From Byssothecium circinans (taxonomy: Eukaryota; Ascomycota; Dothideomycetes; Pleosporales; Massarinaceae), in the NCBI GenBank assembly GCA_010015675.1, contig ML976995.1:62001-126000 (forward strand): DNA of 64,000 bases. Direction: 5' to 3'. A program made the position numbers and the translations under genes. Positions 48,529 through 58,541 of this stretch are shown piece by piece. Every line of letters begins with the position of its first letter. The stretch's first letter is position 1. The notes below the pieces were generated by a model. It saw only the letters and a program-made list of their open reading frames with translations, ran no database searches and was not told where the DNA came from.

Positions 48529-49892
48529 TCAACGAGGACGTCGGTAATATTCCTCATAGTGTGGAATACGAGCCTCATCTATACCCCAGTCCTTGAAAAC
48601 CGTTTCCCAGGTCTTTTCCGCGTACCACCCTTCGTGCTCGTTGTGGGCTTCTCGCAAGCGAGCATCCGTAAAGTCGACGATATAGCTGAGAGAATCATTA
48701 GCATCGACACGAGGACATTCAGCAGTCGGCGTAAATTGTTTCCCGTACCATTTTGAGTGTTCGCTATCCCACAAGGTATTGTCCAATCGCGCCCATTCAT
48801 GCATGCAGACTTGACACTCTTTCAATGCACTACGGGTGCGGTCAGCCAACGTTAGAATACAAATTTGGCTGACTTACAGCAAGGCTTCCTTGAGACCTTC
48901 GCGTACCTGATCTCTCATTTCTCCACTCATGTCTAGGAACACGTTCGGGTAGCCTCCCATCCCATCCTGAAGCCGCTCGCCAGGCACTTTCGTCATGACG
49001 GTGAAGGTGATAAATCCAGCTTCTATAGGAGGCCACAGGGTTTTACGCTGTGACTTTGAGTTCAGAGGCGAAATGCGGTCCAAAACTACGTTCAGCATTT
49101 GTGGCGCATGTCGACAATTGTATTTCTGAAAGTTTCGGAGTGCTTTGTTCTCGCGCAAGGAATCTTCGCCAGTGATTGGATCCACAGGCTCCACGCCAAT
49201 GTGGAACTCTCGTTTGGCGTCGGCGGCATCATCCTCGCCGCATTCTCCTCGCTTGAACTGGCGTTCCCAATAGTGCATTTCCCGCCAGAGTTCTGCATTG
49301 CTCTCAACACGGCCTTCGACTCTATGCCATTGCGTTAGTATTTAAGCGACAAGATGTTCCAGTGAACGGTGTAAGAGCTTTTGACGTACTGCCATCTGAC
49401 CTTCACAATACCTTCTTCGATTTTGGTATTTAGCCTCATTGGATCCTCGACACACTTGCAGGCGTACACTTGAGAAGCGTACCATGGAGGATCTCCCTCG
49501 ATGTGAAAGTCTGTCCTTGTCACCATGCGTATCAGTTTCCAGTGGGTCCCATCATCAACCCGTATCACACAGCCCAGGAATCCGTCCTCTTTCTTCCGGA
49601 CAGGTTCGACGTCGGCATATTTGGTGGTGATGCCTGTATATGTAGACATGGTATCGTCGACTATTTCGCTACTGGGGAGCTCGTGAGATGCGTCATCTGT
49701 GTGCGAATTGTTCGAGATGCTCATGCTCTCTTCTGTTGCACCAATGGAATTGGGGTTAACCTCATTGACTGATGGAGCAACGTCCCCCAATCTATCGGTG
49801 CTAGGTGGCTCTTCGCCGTATTCCTGTGAGGTATCGTCGGTGTTCGAGATAGCTGGCTCTTTCATGCCTCCTTTTACCGGAACGTCGGCCAT
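48529..49892 (-). CDS. Kinase-like fungal protein, intact member of a tandem pair
   Basis: Three exons, 49892-49390, 49321-48878 and 48829-48529; 1248 nt, 415 residues. A Ser/Asp/Glu-rich N-terminal third precedes a conserved block (GFLGCVIRVDDGTHWKLIRM, YASQVYACKCVEDPMRLNT, EGIVKVRWQVEGRVESN). The middle has FITFTVMTKVPGERLQD, resembling the hinge of kinase-like folds, and GEMRDQVREGLKEALL. The C-terminal part has HEWARLDNTLW and SLSYIVDFTDARL, positioned like the catalytic-loop and DFG regions (xDxxxxN and DFxD) but degenerate. Activity is doubtful. It is a paralogue of the disrupted gene at 50464-51571, with the same intron positions after KVxxQ and after xALL. Introns have clear CTAAC branches. 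Confidence 0.72.
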
Positions 49893-50463
49893 ACTGGCGG
49901 ATGGATGGCGGGAAACAAGGCTGAGGTGGTGGGGTAGAGTGTTGGTTGTTGTGAATGGGGCAGTTTCTCAGTGCAGAGAATATTAAGTACGAGCGAGGAG
50001 CTCGGGCTAAAGTAGAAAATGGGTGACGTAATGAGATATCTTCTTTTGCTGCCTGGAGTAGCGTTTTTCCGTTTGCACGTCTGGCCGCGAGGAGCGGATT
50101 AGGACTGCGACTCTATTAAAACTCTACGCGCGCACAAGCTACGTTGTTGATATGGAATAGGCCCAGGGGCAGGAGGTGCTTTAGCATAGTACTCTCATAT
50201 ATTCTGTCTTCAGAGATAAACATAATAAAGCGATATGGTTGAATTTGTTTTCTCAACAATTCATTCGAGCCTAGTCAATGTATTGAGCCGCCTAACCCAC
50301 CCAAGAAGCTCGCATGAGGTACCTATATACAGGACGTGATTCTAAGCACCTCTATCCAATCAGACTAGCGACACCCCCGATCCCATACCTGTAAAACACC
50401 GAAGACTCACGATGGCCCATCTTTCCTCCGTTCTCACGTTGTACATGCCAGCACTCTGGATCT
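49893..50463. other. Intergenic, 571 bp
   Basis: Spacer between the two kinase-like paralogues, both on the minus strand. No gene supported. Confidence 0.4.
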
Positions 50464-51571
50464 CTAAGCCTTGGGTTCACGCTCGGCCAGCCTCCAGCGC
50501 TTCCACTCATCATCCGTCCACTTGGGCTCCCTAGCACCCTCCTCTTCGTTGAAGAAAGTGCAGTCCTCAAAGTCTAGGATGTAGCTGCAGTAAATAGTTA
50601 GCATTGTTCGGTCATGAATTGAAATATGAAGCGCTTACCATTTGCGCTCCTCATCGTCCCACATCAGGTTGTGCAGACCAGTGTCGTGTGGTTCAATACC
50701 GTTATCCCAGACTTCACTGTAAAACTGTCAGCACCATATTTTTGGTCGATACAAACATTCACTTACAGCAAGGCGACCTTGAAAGCCTCCCGGATCTCAT
50801 CCCGCTCCTCCTTGCTCAGCGCCCAGTACCAATCATACTCAATACGCTTACCGGGGACCTTCGACATGAGCATGAAGCAAAAGTAGCCTCCAACAATCTC
50901 CTCGAAATGGTTACCACGCTGTTTCACAGTCGTAGCCAGAAAACCCCAGAGCCGCGGCGTATGCGAGGATTCGCCGTCGTCGAGTAGGCGGAGAGCATGA
51001 ATCTCATCTGTCGTATCTCGATTCGCGATTTTGGCGGGCATAATTCCGAAATGCAAGTAGCTGCGCATGCGTTCGATTTCTGCTTTGGTTGCCGCGCTGT
51101 CGGGATGGTGCAGGAGACTAATCTCATTCTCGCGGAGCCAGCTCTCATTTTCGCGCATGACCTCTGAACTAGCTCGGATTCTTGCTTCGTTAGCATATCT
51201 TTTGTGTGGGTACGGGGGCGTATGTACTGGAACTTGACCTTGATGACGGCTTCGTTGATCCCCTTGTAGAGTTCTTGGGGGTCTTCTACAGGGATGGCGA
51301 GGTAGACCTGGGACGCTTCGCAAGGAACGTTCTATTGCTGTAGCTTCATACGGTCCAGCGGTTCTTTGAGCTGCCAACGTGACTCGTCTCGGAAGCGTGC
51401 GCGGACGCCCATGAATGGCGAACGACCATATTGAGTGTATATGCTCTGGGATGCCGGGCGAGAGAATTTCGCCTAATCAGCGACCATAGGTTGCTCATCG
51501 GGAAAGTGGCGGCGGCTTGTCGAGCTGAGCAGCTGAGGTCGCGTAATGATTGCTTCAGTTTGTGTTGACAT
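50464..51571 (-). pseudogene. Kinase-like paralogue with two in-frame TAG codons
   Basis: Four exons by homology and splice sites: 51571-51228, 51168-50767, 50716-50639 and 50584-50464; 945 nt, 315 codons including the final stop. Two TAG codons interrupt exon 1: at 51475-51473, after QPMVAD, and at 51334-51332, after DRMKLQQ. The frame is otherwise open and matches the intact neighbour: YGRSPFMGVRARFRDE, CEASQVYLAIPVEDPQELY, INEAVIKVKF, then FCFMLMSKVPGKRIEYD, EERDEIREAFKVALL. The C-terminal part has GIEPHDTGLHNLMWDD and YILDFEDC, closer to a true kinase-like catalytic loop (HDxxxxN, DFED) than the neighbour. Exons 2-4 still have perfect splice sites, so decay may be recent, or a different start or readthrough is used. 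Confidence 0.65.
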
Positions 51572-52606
51572 TGTTGTGGTGGTTGTTGGTGATGCAGGAG
51601 GGGAGGTGCGCAGAAGTTGAGGAAGTTGCCCTGATGGCTGTGGCTTATCGGTCTGTGCACTCGATTCGTAAGGCATAAATGTGTAAAGGGCACGAGCGAG
51701 AGACGCGTGACGTTGACGAACGGCGGACGTTTGCTGGTACGTTGACAAAGGTCAGTGACGCTTACCACATTTGGGCTAGTACGCTAACGTTGATTCCATC
51801 CTCCAATGCTCTATATTCCCTGAGTCTTCCCCTATACTGTTAAATACGATGTATCTGGCTCAATGAAAACAATATTAATTAAGGACCGATTTAAGAAAGC
51901 GATCAAAACTTTAACATGTACTCAAGCCCGAACTCAAATGTCAAAGACTGTAACGTCTCTACAACCTCGTTTTCCCTAAAATAGGGGGTGAGATACCCTA
52001 TTTTAGGGACATTAAACCCCTGTTTTAGGGAAAGAACCCCTACTTACGCAAAAAGTCACCTAACCTAGGGTGTTTTAGACTCTAAAATAGGGTTAGAAAG
52101 GTGCAAAAAATGCCCCTATTTTAGGGAAACAGCACCATAGTGGTGAAGATTTCCATGATTGAGGAAGGTGGCTTAGTCACAAAGAGGGAAATCACGAAGA
52201 AACACCATAGTAATGAAGATATCGCTTTTATATATCTTTCTATTGCGTCAATTATTTGAAAATATGTAGCTTGTGTTGCTCTAACAGGGTAATTGGTAGC
52301 CTACAACATTTTGACTTGCCCTTTTCATAAGGTATAGGAAGTTAGGTACCTACATATAAAAACGGAAAGGGTGAAATAAATGTCTAATATGGTCAGGTGA
52401 TTTTCTTGATCCTGATGCCGTCTGTTCACCCTAGCGAACGGTGTTCATATTGGTCAACAGCGTAATGGTTCTCGTTTGTAACAATATATTCCACAGATTT
52501 CACCATTCTACGCTACTCCTTTCCATTTAAATCCTCGAAGATCACAATCCTCAGCGTAGATCCTTCAACTCTCATTCTTTCTCAACACTCGTTTTTTGCG
52601 TCCATC
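51572..52606. other. Divergent intergenic region, 1 kb
   Basis: Between the disrupted kinase-like gene (-) and the nuclease-like gene (+). It contains the 13-bp motif cluster at 51974-52126 and AT-rich sequence; no further gene supported. Confidence 0.45.
51974..52126. repeat. Cluster of five CCCTAAAATAGGG-type palindrome-like motifs
   Basis: Five 13-bp copies in 153 bp, in both orientations: 51974-51986 (CCCTAAAATAGGG), 51996-52008 (its complement CCCTATTTTAGGG), 52018-52030 (one change), 52080-52092 (one change) and 52114-52126 (perfect). The 5-bp ends are inverted repeats, so each copy is nearly palindromic. It could be a protein-binding array or the end of a short mobile element. Confidence 0.8.
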
Positions 52607-53895
52607 ATGGCCTTTCAGGACAAGGTCTGGATCGAGGATGCTCGCGCTGTGATTGGAAATGGACTCCCCGAACCAGTGGTAAGTACCATGATTAAGTCTT
52701 ATGTGAAGTGTTCTGGCACTCTCCCGGGTGAGTTATACTAACTATGGATAGATTGGACTAGAACTCAAAGAAACAGTGAGAGATTGCAGTCTGCGCTACC
52801 TGTATATAGGCCCACTTAACAAATGGGATCGTTTCTCCGAAGGAGTCTCAAAATTTTACAACTCGGGGGAGCTTCAGAAGGCACTCGATCGCTGCAAGAT
52901 TATTGGCGTTGATCTCGACGATCGAATCCGTCACAAATGGAAAGCCTTCGCGACCCTCGAGCATACGAAAATTGGCGCTGAGATCGGGCTACATGGCAGA
53001 TTTATGGCGACTGCTACGACGAAAGTACAGGCTGTCATCAAAACGTTGCTCGACCCAGCCTATGGCGCAGATTCGAAGAGGGAGGCGCTGCCAGTACTGC
53101 CAAACAAGTTTGCGTGTGGGGACGCGAAAATAGTCAACATTGAAGTCCGCAGAAGCATGGAAACAGAACCTGACATCGTGTTCACCATGCCAGATACTGG
53201 AGAAGGCAAGAAGGTCCCTTTGATCGGCGAAGTAAAGTCTTGTAGCACGTACAACATCAGCGATCACCACAAGGACTTCACATCCCAGAGGAGTCAGTCT
53301 ATCAGAAACCTACTAGGTATGTACAACCCAACGTCAAGCTTCTGGACGAGCTATCCAATAATTTTAGGAGCATGCTAACGAGTGATTTGCAGGCCAAATA
53401 GCCCGCGATATGAGGGAACGCGGTATACGTTTCGGCTTCATCACCACATACAAGGAAACACTCTACCTCAAGATCTCGAAGCAGCCTCAAAATGGAGAAT
53501 ACGCCCTATATTACTCAAACATCATCAAGCATACGGATGCAGTAGCTCAAGGCTCGAAGTCAGGTGCCTTGACCAGTATTAGCGTTAGACTTGCCATTCT
53601 CTACCTTCTACATCGGGTTTCTGAGAAAGACACTAGCACGTGGTCGTTCAAGCCAGAAAAGATCGATACCGGCAAGTGGGTGCTCAAAACGACAACCCGT
53701 AGTGGCGAAGGGATAACGGCTGCACCGGAGTCCTCCCCGGAGTCCTCACCGTACGGCAAAACACAGGGGCTGGTTCGTGAGGTTGAAGATGATTCTTCAA
53801 CCCTAGCAGATTCCGAGAAGGATCTGCAACCATCTCGGAAGCGAGGAGCTCCTTCAACGGCATCACCTCCTCCGACGTCCAGGAAAAGGAAATAG
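52607..53895 (+). CDS. PD-(D/E)XK nuclease-like fungal protein
   Basis: Three exons, 52607-52678, 52752-53316 and 53393-53895; 1140 nt, 379 residues. Two in-frame elements look like a PD-(D/E)XK nuclease core: TEPDIVFTMPDTGEGKKVPL followed by IGEVKS (Asp, then E-x-K on the next strand). After this come QIARDMRERGIRFGFITTYK and ETLYLKISKQ, as in fungal proteins that fuse such a nuclease-like module to other domains. The C-terminal 100 residues are Ser/Pro/Lys-rich and end in a basic run (SRKRK), a possible nuclear localisation signal. Target and activity are unknown; an inactive or non-nuclease use of the fold is possible. Intron 1 ends at GGATAG, with a TACTAAC branch just upstream, which keeps phase 0 (EPV|IGLELKETV). 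Confidence 0.65.
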
Positions 53896-54521
53896 GCTAG
53901 AGAAGGTTTCGGTAGCTGGGAAATTTGTGTATTCACCAATAGGGAGGATTGGAGTTAATTGATCAAACCTGGAAGTGTCCTGAGACCACATCGCGGATAT
54001 CCTTTCACGAGATGGATAGGAGGATGGATACCCCCGGCCATTGGCTCGTACTGGTGGAGATGCGGGCAGGTAACACTCGCGGAGAACGAGTTTCGAGTAA
54101 TTGGAAGGGCATATTCCTCATGAACACTACGACAGGGCTTCAAAACCTCAAAATGAAGAACATTGACCGCATTGATGATGTTGAGGGTTAATCAGATGGA
54201 AGGAGAAAAAAGGCAAGCAAGTGTGGTTTTCCGATACAACAAGAGTTGTAGTTCCCCCCTAGCTAGATTTGCGTGACTCGCTAGTGCACCGTTGACGCTA
54301 ACGCGATACTAGCACTAGTTACCCCGATCTTTCTTCTTACTTCAATTATGCATTACAACATCACAATCTACATCCATCACAAAGATTTGGAGCTCGACTT
54401 TCACGATGCCACTTGGCTTGCGGTAGTATATCAGGGCCTCCCGCACAGCTGCGATGCATTCCTTCCAACAAAACAGCGAGAACGCTACAAACAACAATTC
54501 TAATACGACGCGCCCCTGAAA
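53896..54521. other. Intergenic between convergent genes, 626 bp
   Basis: 3' flanks of the nuclease-like gene (+) and the HET-domain gene (-). The small ORF 53949-54191 has no motif. Confidence 0.4.
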
Positions 54522-56907
54522 TCACACCAACCTAATTGTTCTCCACTCCCCGGGAAATGACTCTTCAGCTTTCGTTCCAAGAAACATTGTAATACTTTGC
54601 TCAAATTCCCCAATACGTCTATACTCGCCTTCCACATCCGTAGCCTTCAGCACCAGCGAAGTGACAATTAAAACCCGCGGGCAAAATACGGTGCCGTTTT
54701 CAATTTCATGTGCGAACAGAGCAAATCTGTCATATCCCCCGTCCAGATCGACATCACTGTCCGGGTCTAAACAACTAATCACGTGGTATCGGTTCTTCGG
54801 CAGCGGCTTGCCTTGGTCAAGCAGCCCCCGAAGTGTGAGACAGCCTGAGAGTTGGATGAAGTCAGCAAAAGGTACACCCGGGGAGGTTGCAGGACTAGAA
54901 CTCTCATGTATGTCATTGATGGATGTGGTTCAGATAGGGAATAACTTGCCGTAAGCAGGCGCCGAAACAAGCGGGTTGGTTTCATCTTCCCATTTTGTCT
55001 CGATGTTGAGGACCTCCGCTTCATACAGCAGATCCAAGGGTGCAGTACCTTCGTAGCCCTCTATGGAGCCGAAACTCACAGACGTATATATTTCAACACT
55101 ACCATGTGGATAAGTGAGCCAGGTCCAAGATGGAACGCGGGGCTTCTCCAATGGCGACCATTTTCGGTTGTGTATCGAGGCCCTCCATCTATCCCCCATG
55201 AAAGATTAGTGAAAGTTATTAAGCCACAATAGGTGGGACGAGCAGGGACCGGCGATCACTTTTACATACGTACCCTAAATGGAGATGAAGGTCCCTCTTC
55301 CACAGCCCAAATACTGAAACATCGCCCGTCAGATTCCGATAAAAGTCGGTTATACCGGCAAAAGCACCGTAGTGGTCATCTGTGTTCGTCAAGTTCCGAT
55401 TCATGTACCTAGAAGATCCCAAACACAGAAGGTTAGCAAGGCTGACTCAAAATATCGCTATTTCCACATATTTCCACTTGCAGGATACGTACTCGCGCAC
55501 CCAATGCCACCATCTAGTCCTAATGTTTTGTGTTTGCCCGTCTAGTTTCAACAGATATTCCTTCACATGACTCCCCAGAGTGTGCCAGGGAGGATTCATG
55601 TGGTACGACCATCCAGTCTCCGACTCAATATGCGTGGCACACTGCCAGGCAAACTGCGACTGTGTGGCATGCAGTATCCTTCTAGAAAGCACCTTCTCCT
55701 GAAAAATCCAAGCACGGGTATGAACAGGCGAGGCAATCATATCGTGCGGGAAATCAAACTCAGAGTTGGATTGATTGAAGTCGTTTCGAACGGAGAAGAA
55801 GGTCTTGTGGTCGCGGGCGGTGGTGAATTGTACAGCTGCTTTCAAGGGGTTGTGAATACCGCATCCTTGGGTGGAATTCTGGGCACCGCTTGCCGAGATT
55901 GTGAGGGTTGCGCCGCGGAAGATAGAAGCCATTTTGGCGGATTCTTGATTCCAGTCGTCGGCATCATGTTGGATTATACAGAGACTGTCGATCCACAAAT
56001 ATCGGCATCGGAGCGCTTGTGTGATCTCTACCATCTCTTTGAACGTCTTTGGCAGTGTGGATATTGGTATGTCTTCAAGATACCGGTCCAGTTTATCTCG
56101 GGTTAATTTGGCCTCAATTTCGACACCGCCCCAGCAATGGCTCAGTACGAAGTAAGGGATCCGGTGGAGATCCAAGTCCTTGGTGGGAAGAAGGCGGATG
56201 CGCGTTTCTCCTAGCTCAGTGCGAAGCTCGAGGATTCGAGCAGCCATTGGACTATCCGCTTCCAATGTATTCCGACACTTAGGATGCGTTTTTCGGCATT
56301 CTCCGAGCCACTCTACAAGTGTAGATTGCCTCGCCTTAAAGTCGAGCACCGGCCCAGGGTGACACCAGATCCCACGGTTTAAACCCCTGGCTGTTCTACA
56401 TCAACGCCTGTCTCCAGCATTGTCCAAAAAAGTCTTCTTACCGTCATTTTTCCACATTAGAAATTTCCTGAATTCATGCCACGCTTCCCAATATACATGC
56501 CACGCTTCCCAATATACATGCCACGCTTCCCAATCATCTTTGCTAATGATAAGCCGCGCCTTCAACTTCTGCCCACATCCGTTATCGCCCTCAACCTTCA
56601 AGATATGGATTTTCACTGGAAAAGTTTCCTTTCGCGAAAGCCCATCCTCAACCACTTCTTCCCCAAGTAACGTGCAAAAGTAACGACAGAGTGGGCATCT
56701 CGTCTTACCGCATTCAACAAGATCGGATAGTGAGTCGTGGATTGGTACCCTGGCCTCTGTTGTCGAGACGACGAGTTTAACGCAGCCCTTACAGAACTTC
56801 TCTGCATCGCAAAGCTCGGATGGCCCGGAATTGCTAGAATCTTCATCTCTGGTGAGCTGCGCGCCTGCGATCGTGTCGCCGTCGTTAGCGGTGGTCGGCG
56901 AACTCAT
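54522..56907 (-). CDS. HET-domain (heterokaryon incompatibility) protein
   Basis: Five exons, 56907-56442, 56390-55493, 55408-55274, 55188-54950 and 54844-54522; 2061 nt, 686 residues from MSSPTTANDG (an in-frame ATG at 57072 would add 55). The N-terminal part has Cys pairs (KFCKGCVKLV and KTRCPLCRYFC). The HET domain shows all three blocks: PYFVLSHCWGG, LPKTFKEMVEITQALRCRYL with WIDSLCIIQHD and FRGATLTISA, and RAWIFQEKVLSRRILHAT. The C-terminal part (FAGITDFYRNLTGDVSVFGL, KPRVPSWTWLTYPHG) is usual for these proteins. HET domains trigger cell death after fusion of unlike strains. Intron 4 starts with GC (GCAAGT) instead of GT; all other junctions are GT-AG. A 21-bp coding minisatellite repeats WEAWHVY near residues 140-155. 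Confidence 0.88.
56475..56534 (-). repeat. 21-bp coding minisatellite in the HET gene
   Basis: Two full units and one of 18 bp (56475-56495, 56496-56516, 56517-56534) encode WEAWHVY twice plus WEAWH. The copies are identical, which implies recent expansion or homogenisation. Confidence 0.9.
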
Positions 56908-58541
56908 CGTTGCGGACTCAAAGATGCAATGAATGATGAAGAGTGACAGAACCAAAGGGACGTTTCCCCCATCCCCGCTCCAGGCTTCCTCGTAGCCGCC
57001 CAGTGTAATGTGGCACACAGCAAACACTGCATCAAAAGTATGCAGGACCTCGCTTCTAGTACCAGGATCCATTTTTCACCGCGAATCAGCGTAAACGTTC
57101 GAAGATCCTTCAGCCATTCCCTATACGAGATTATCAGACTTTGATCAGTGCGTTGTTAGAGCACTTTCAGTGGGGCAGAACATAAAGTTGTGGCGCGCGT
57201 CTATCATTCGTTTCCCTCTCATCACATCTACCACGGTAATCGTTTCGCCCGCGCTCGTGGCACGAGGATCGATAAGCAGGCCTGGTATTCGCCAATTGTC
57301 TCAGAAAGCGCTAACGTGCTATAAATGTAGCAATTATCGTTAACATTTTTGAAGGTAGTTCAGGATAATGGAAGTTACAGCTGCAATTTGTGTTGTACGC
57401 AGGTGTGAGATCCTATACCAATGGGCCTGTACTTATATACCTCTAAGATCTTGGTTTATGCGTGCGCCTATGTCTAATATTCCTAGGCGTAAACTTGCAA
57501 ACACATATAGACGTCTGATTGCGTAGGAGTAGTATACCATGACGCAACTTGTTTAGAGGCTGCTAACATGTCCTGATTCCGGCGAGCTTGGATCAGACTA
57601 AGGCTGGTTGGATAAAACCAGGACAGCCGAAAGTAGAAAGGCAGAGAACAAAGGCAGCTCTTGTATATAGAATACTCTTGGAGTAGCCGAGGGAGGATGA
57701 TCGTTTATATACTTGGAATGTAAGAGGTATTGCTTGTCTTAAAAGTATTACGCTCTGCCTATTCGCACATGATGGTTTTGCACCTTCCTTTTATTCCTTT
57801 GCCGTAAAAGAACGCAAAGTCAAGTAAAGTAAAGGAATATTAGACTGTGTAATTATATGCACCGCCCGCAAACTAAGGGTATATGTGTAAATATTCCAAA
57901 TACAGTAGAATATAGGCTTAAAAGAATAAGCAGCCCCCGTTTTACCCCTACCTTACCCCTCGTGTGCCCCTCATATTGTTACTTCCTTCCCCCACCTAGT
58001 ATTAAAAGGATAGTAAGGGGTAAAAGTAACATTATAAGGGGTAAGGTAGCGTTATTAACTATTTCCAACCTAGTTACTACTTAATACAGTATGCTCACAC
58101 AGATTACCTCCATTTTTAGGTGGTGCATATGATTACGTAGTTCACTATAAAATGCTAAATAGGCCTATCGCTCGGGACAGAAAGCAAAACGATTCGAACA
58201 TAATTAATCGAACTTTCGTCGCATCAGAGTTTAAGACCTGGCACTTGCACTTTTGATGTAGAATTAATCCGTGGCTTTGGACTAGATCATGCACGCTTAG
58301 ATACTCGATCGTGTTGAGCTCTTTCGCGTGTCCTGGCACTACACGTTAGCAGCCACATCTTCCGATCGGATGCACACCTGTAATGGCCAACGAACATGCA
58401 TGCACAAGGCTCATCCATAGTTAGACCAAGAGATGGAAGTGTTGTAATCAAGGTCGTCAACTACCCTGGCTCCAATCCCGACACCTGGCGCTCAGCCATC
58501 AAGGTGCCCAATGCATTCGTCACATCACACGCTTGCTCAGC
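56908..58541. other. Intergenic, 1.6 kb, AT-rich with hairpin-forming repeats
   Basis: Between the HET-domain gene and the 3' end of HET-C. An inverted repeat lies at 57949-58048. A smaller one (TATTCCTTT near 57793 and AAAGGAATA near 57831) lies just left of it. No gene supported. Confidence 0.45.
57949..58048. repeat. Inverted repeat (possible MITE-like hairpin)
   Basis: TACCTTACCCCT at 57949-57960 pairs perfectly with AGGGGTAAGGTA at 58037-58048, and GTTACTT near 57978 pairs with AAGTAAC near 58024. No clear target duplication is seen. Confidence 0.5.
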
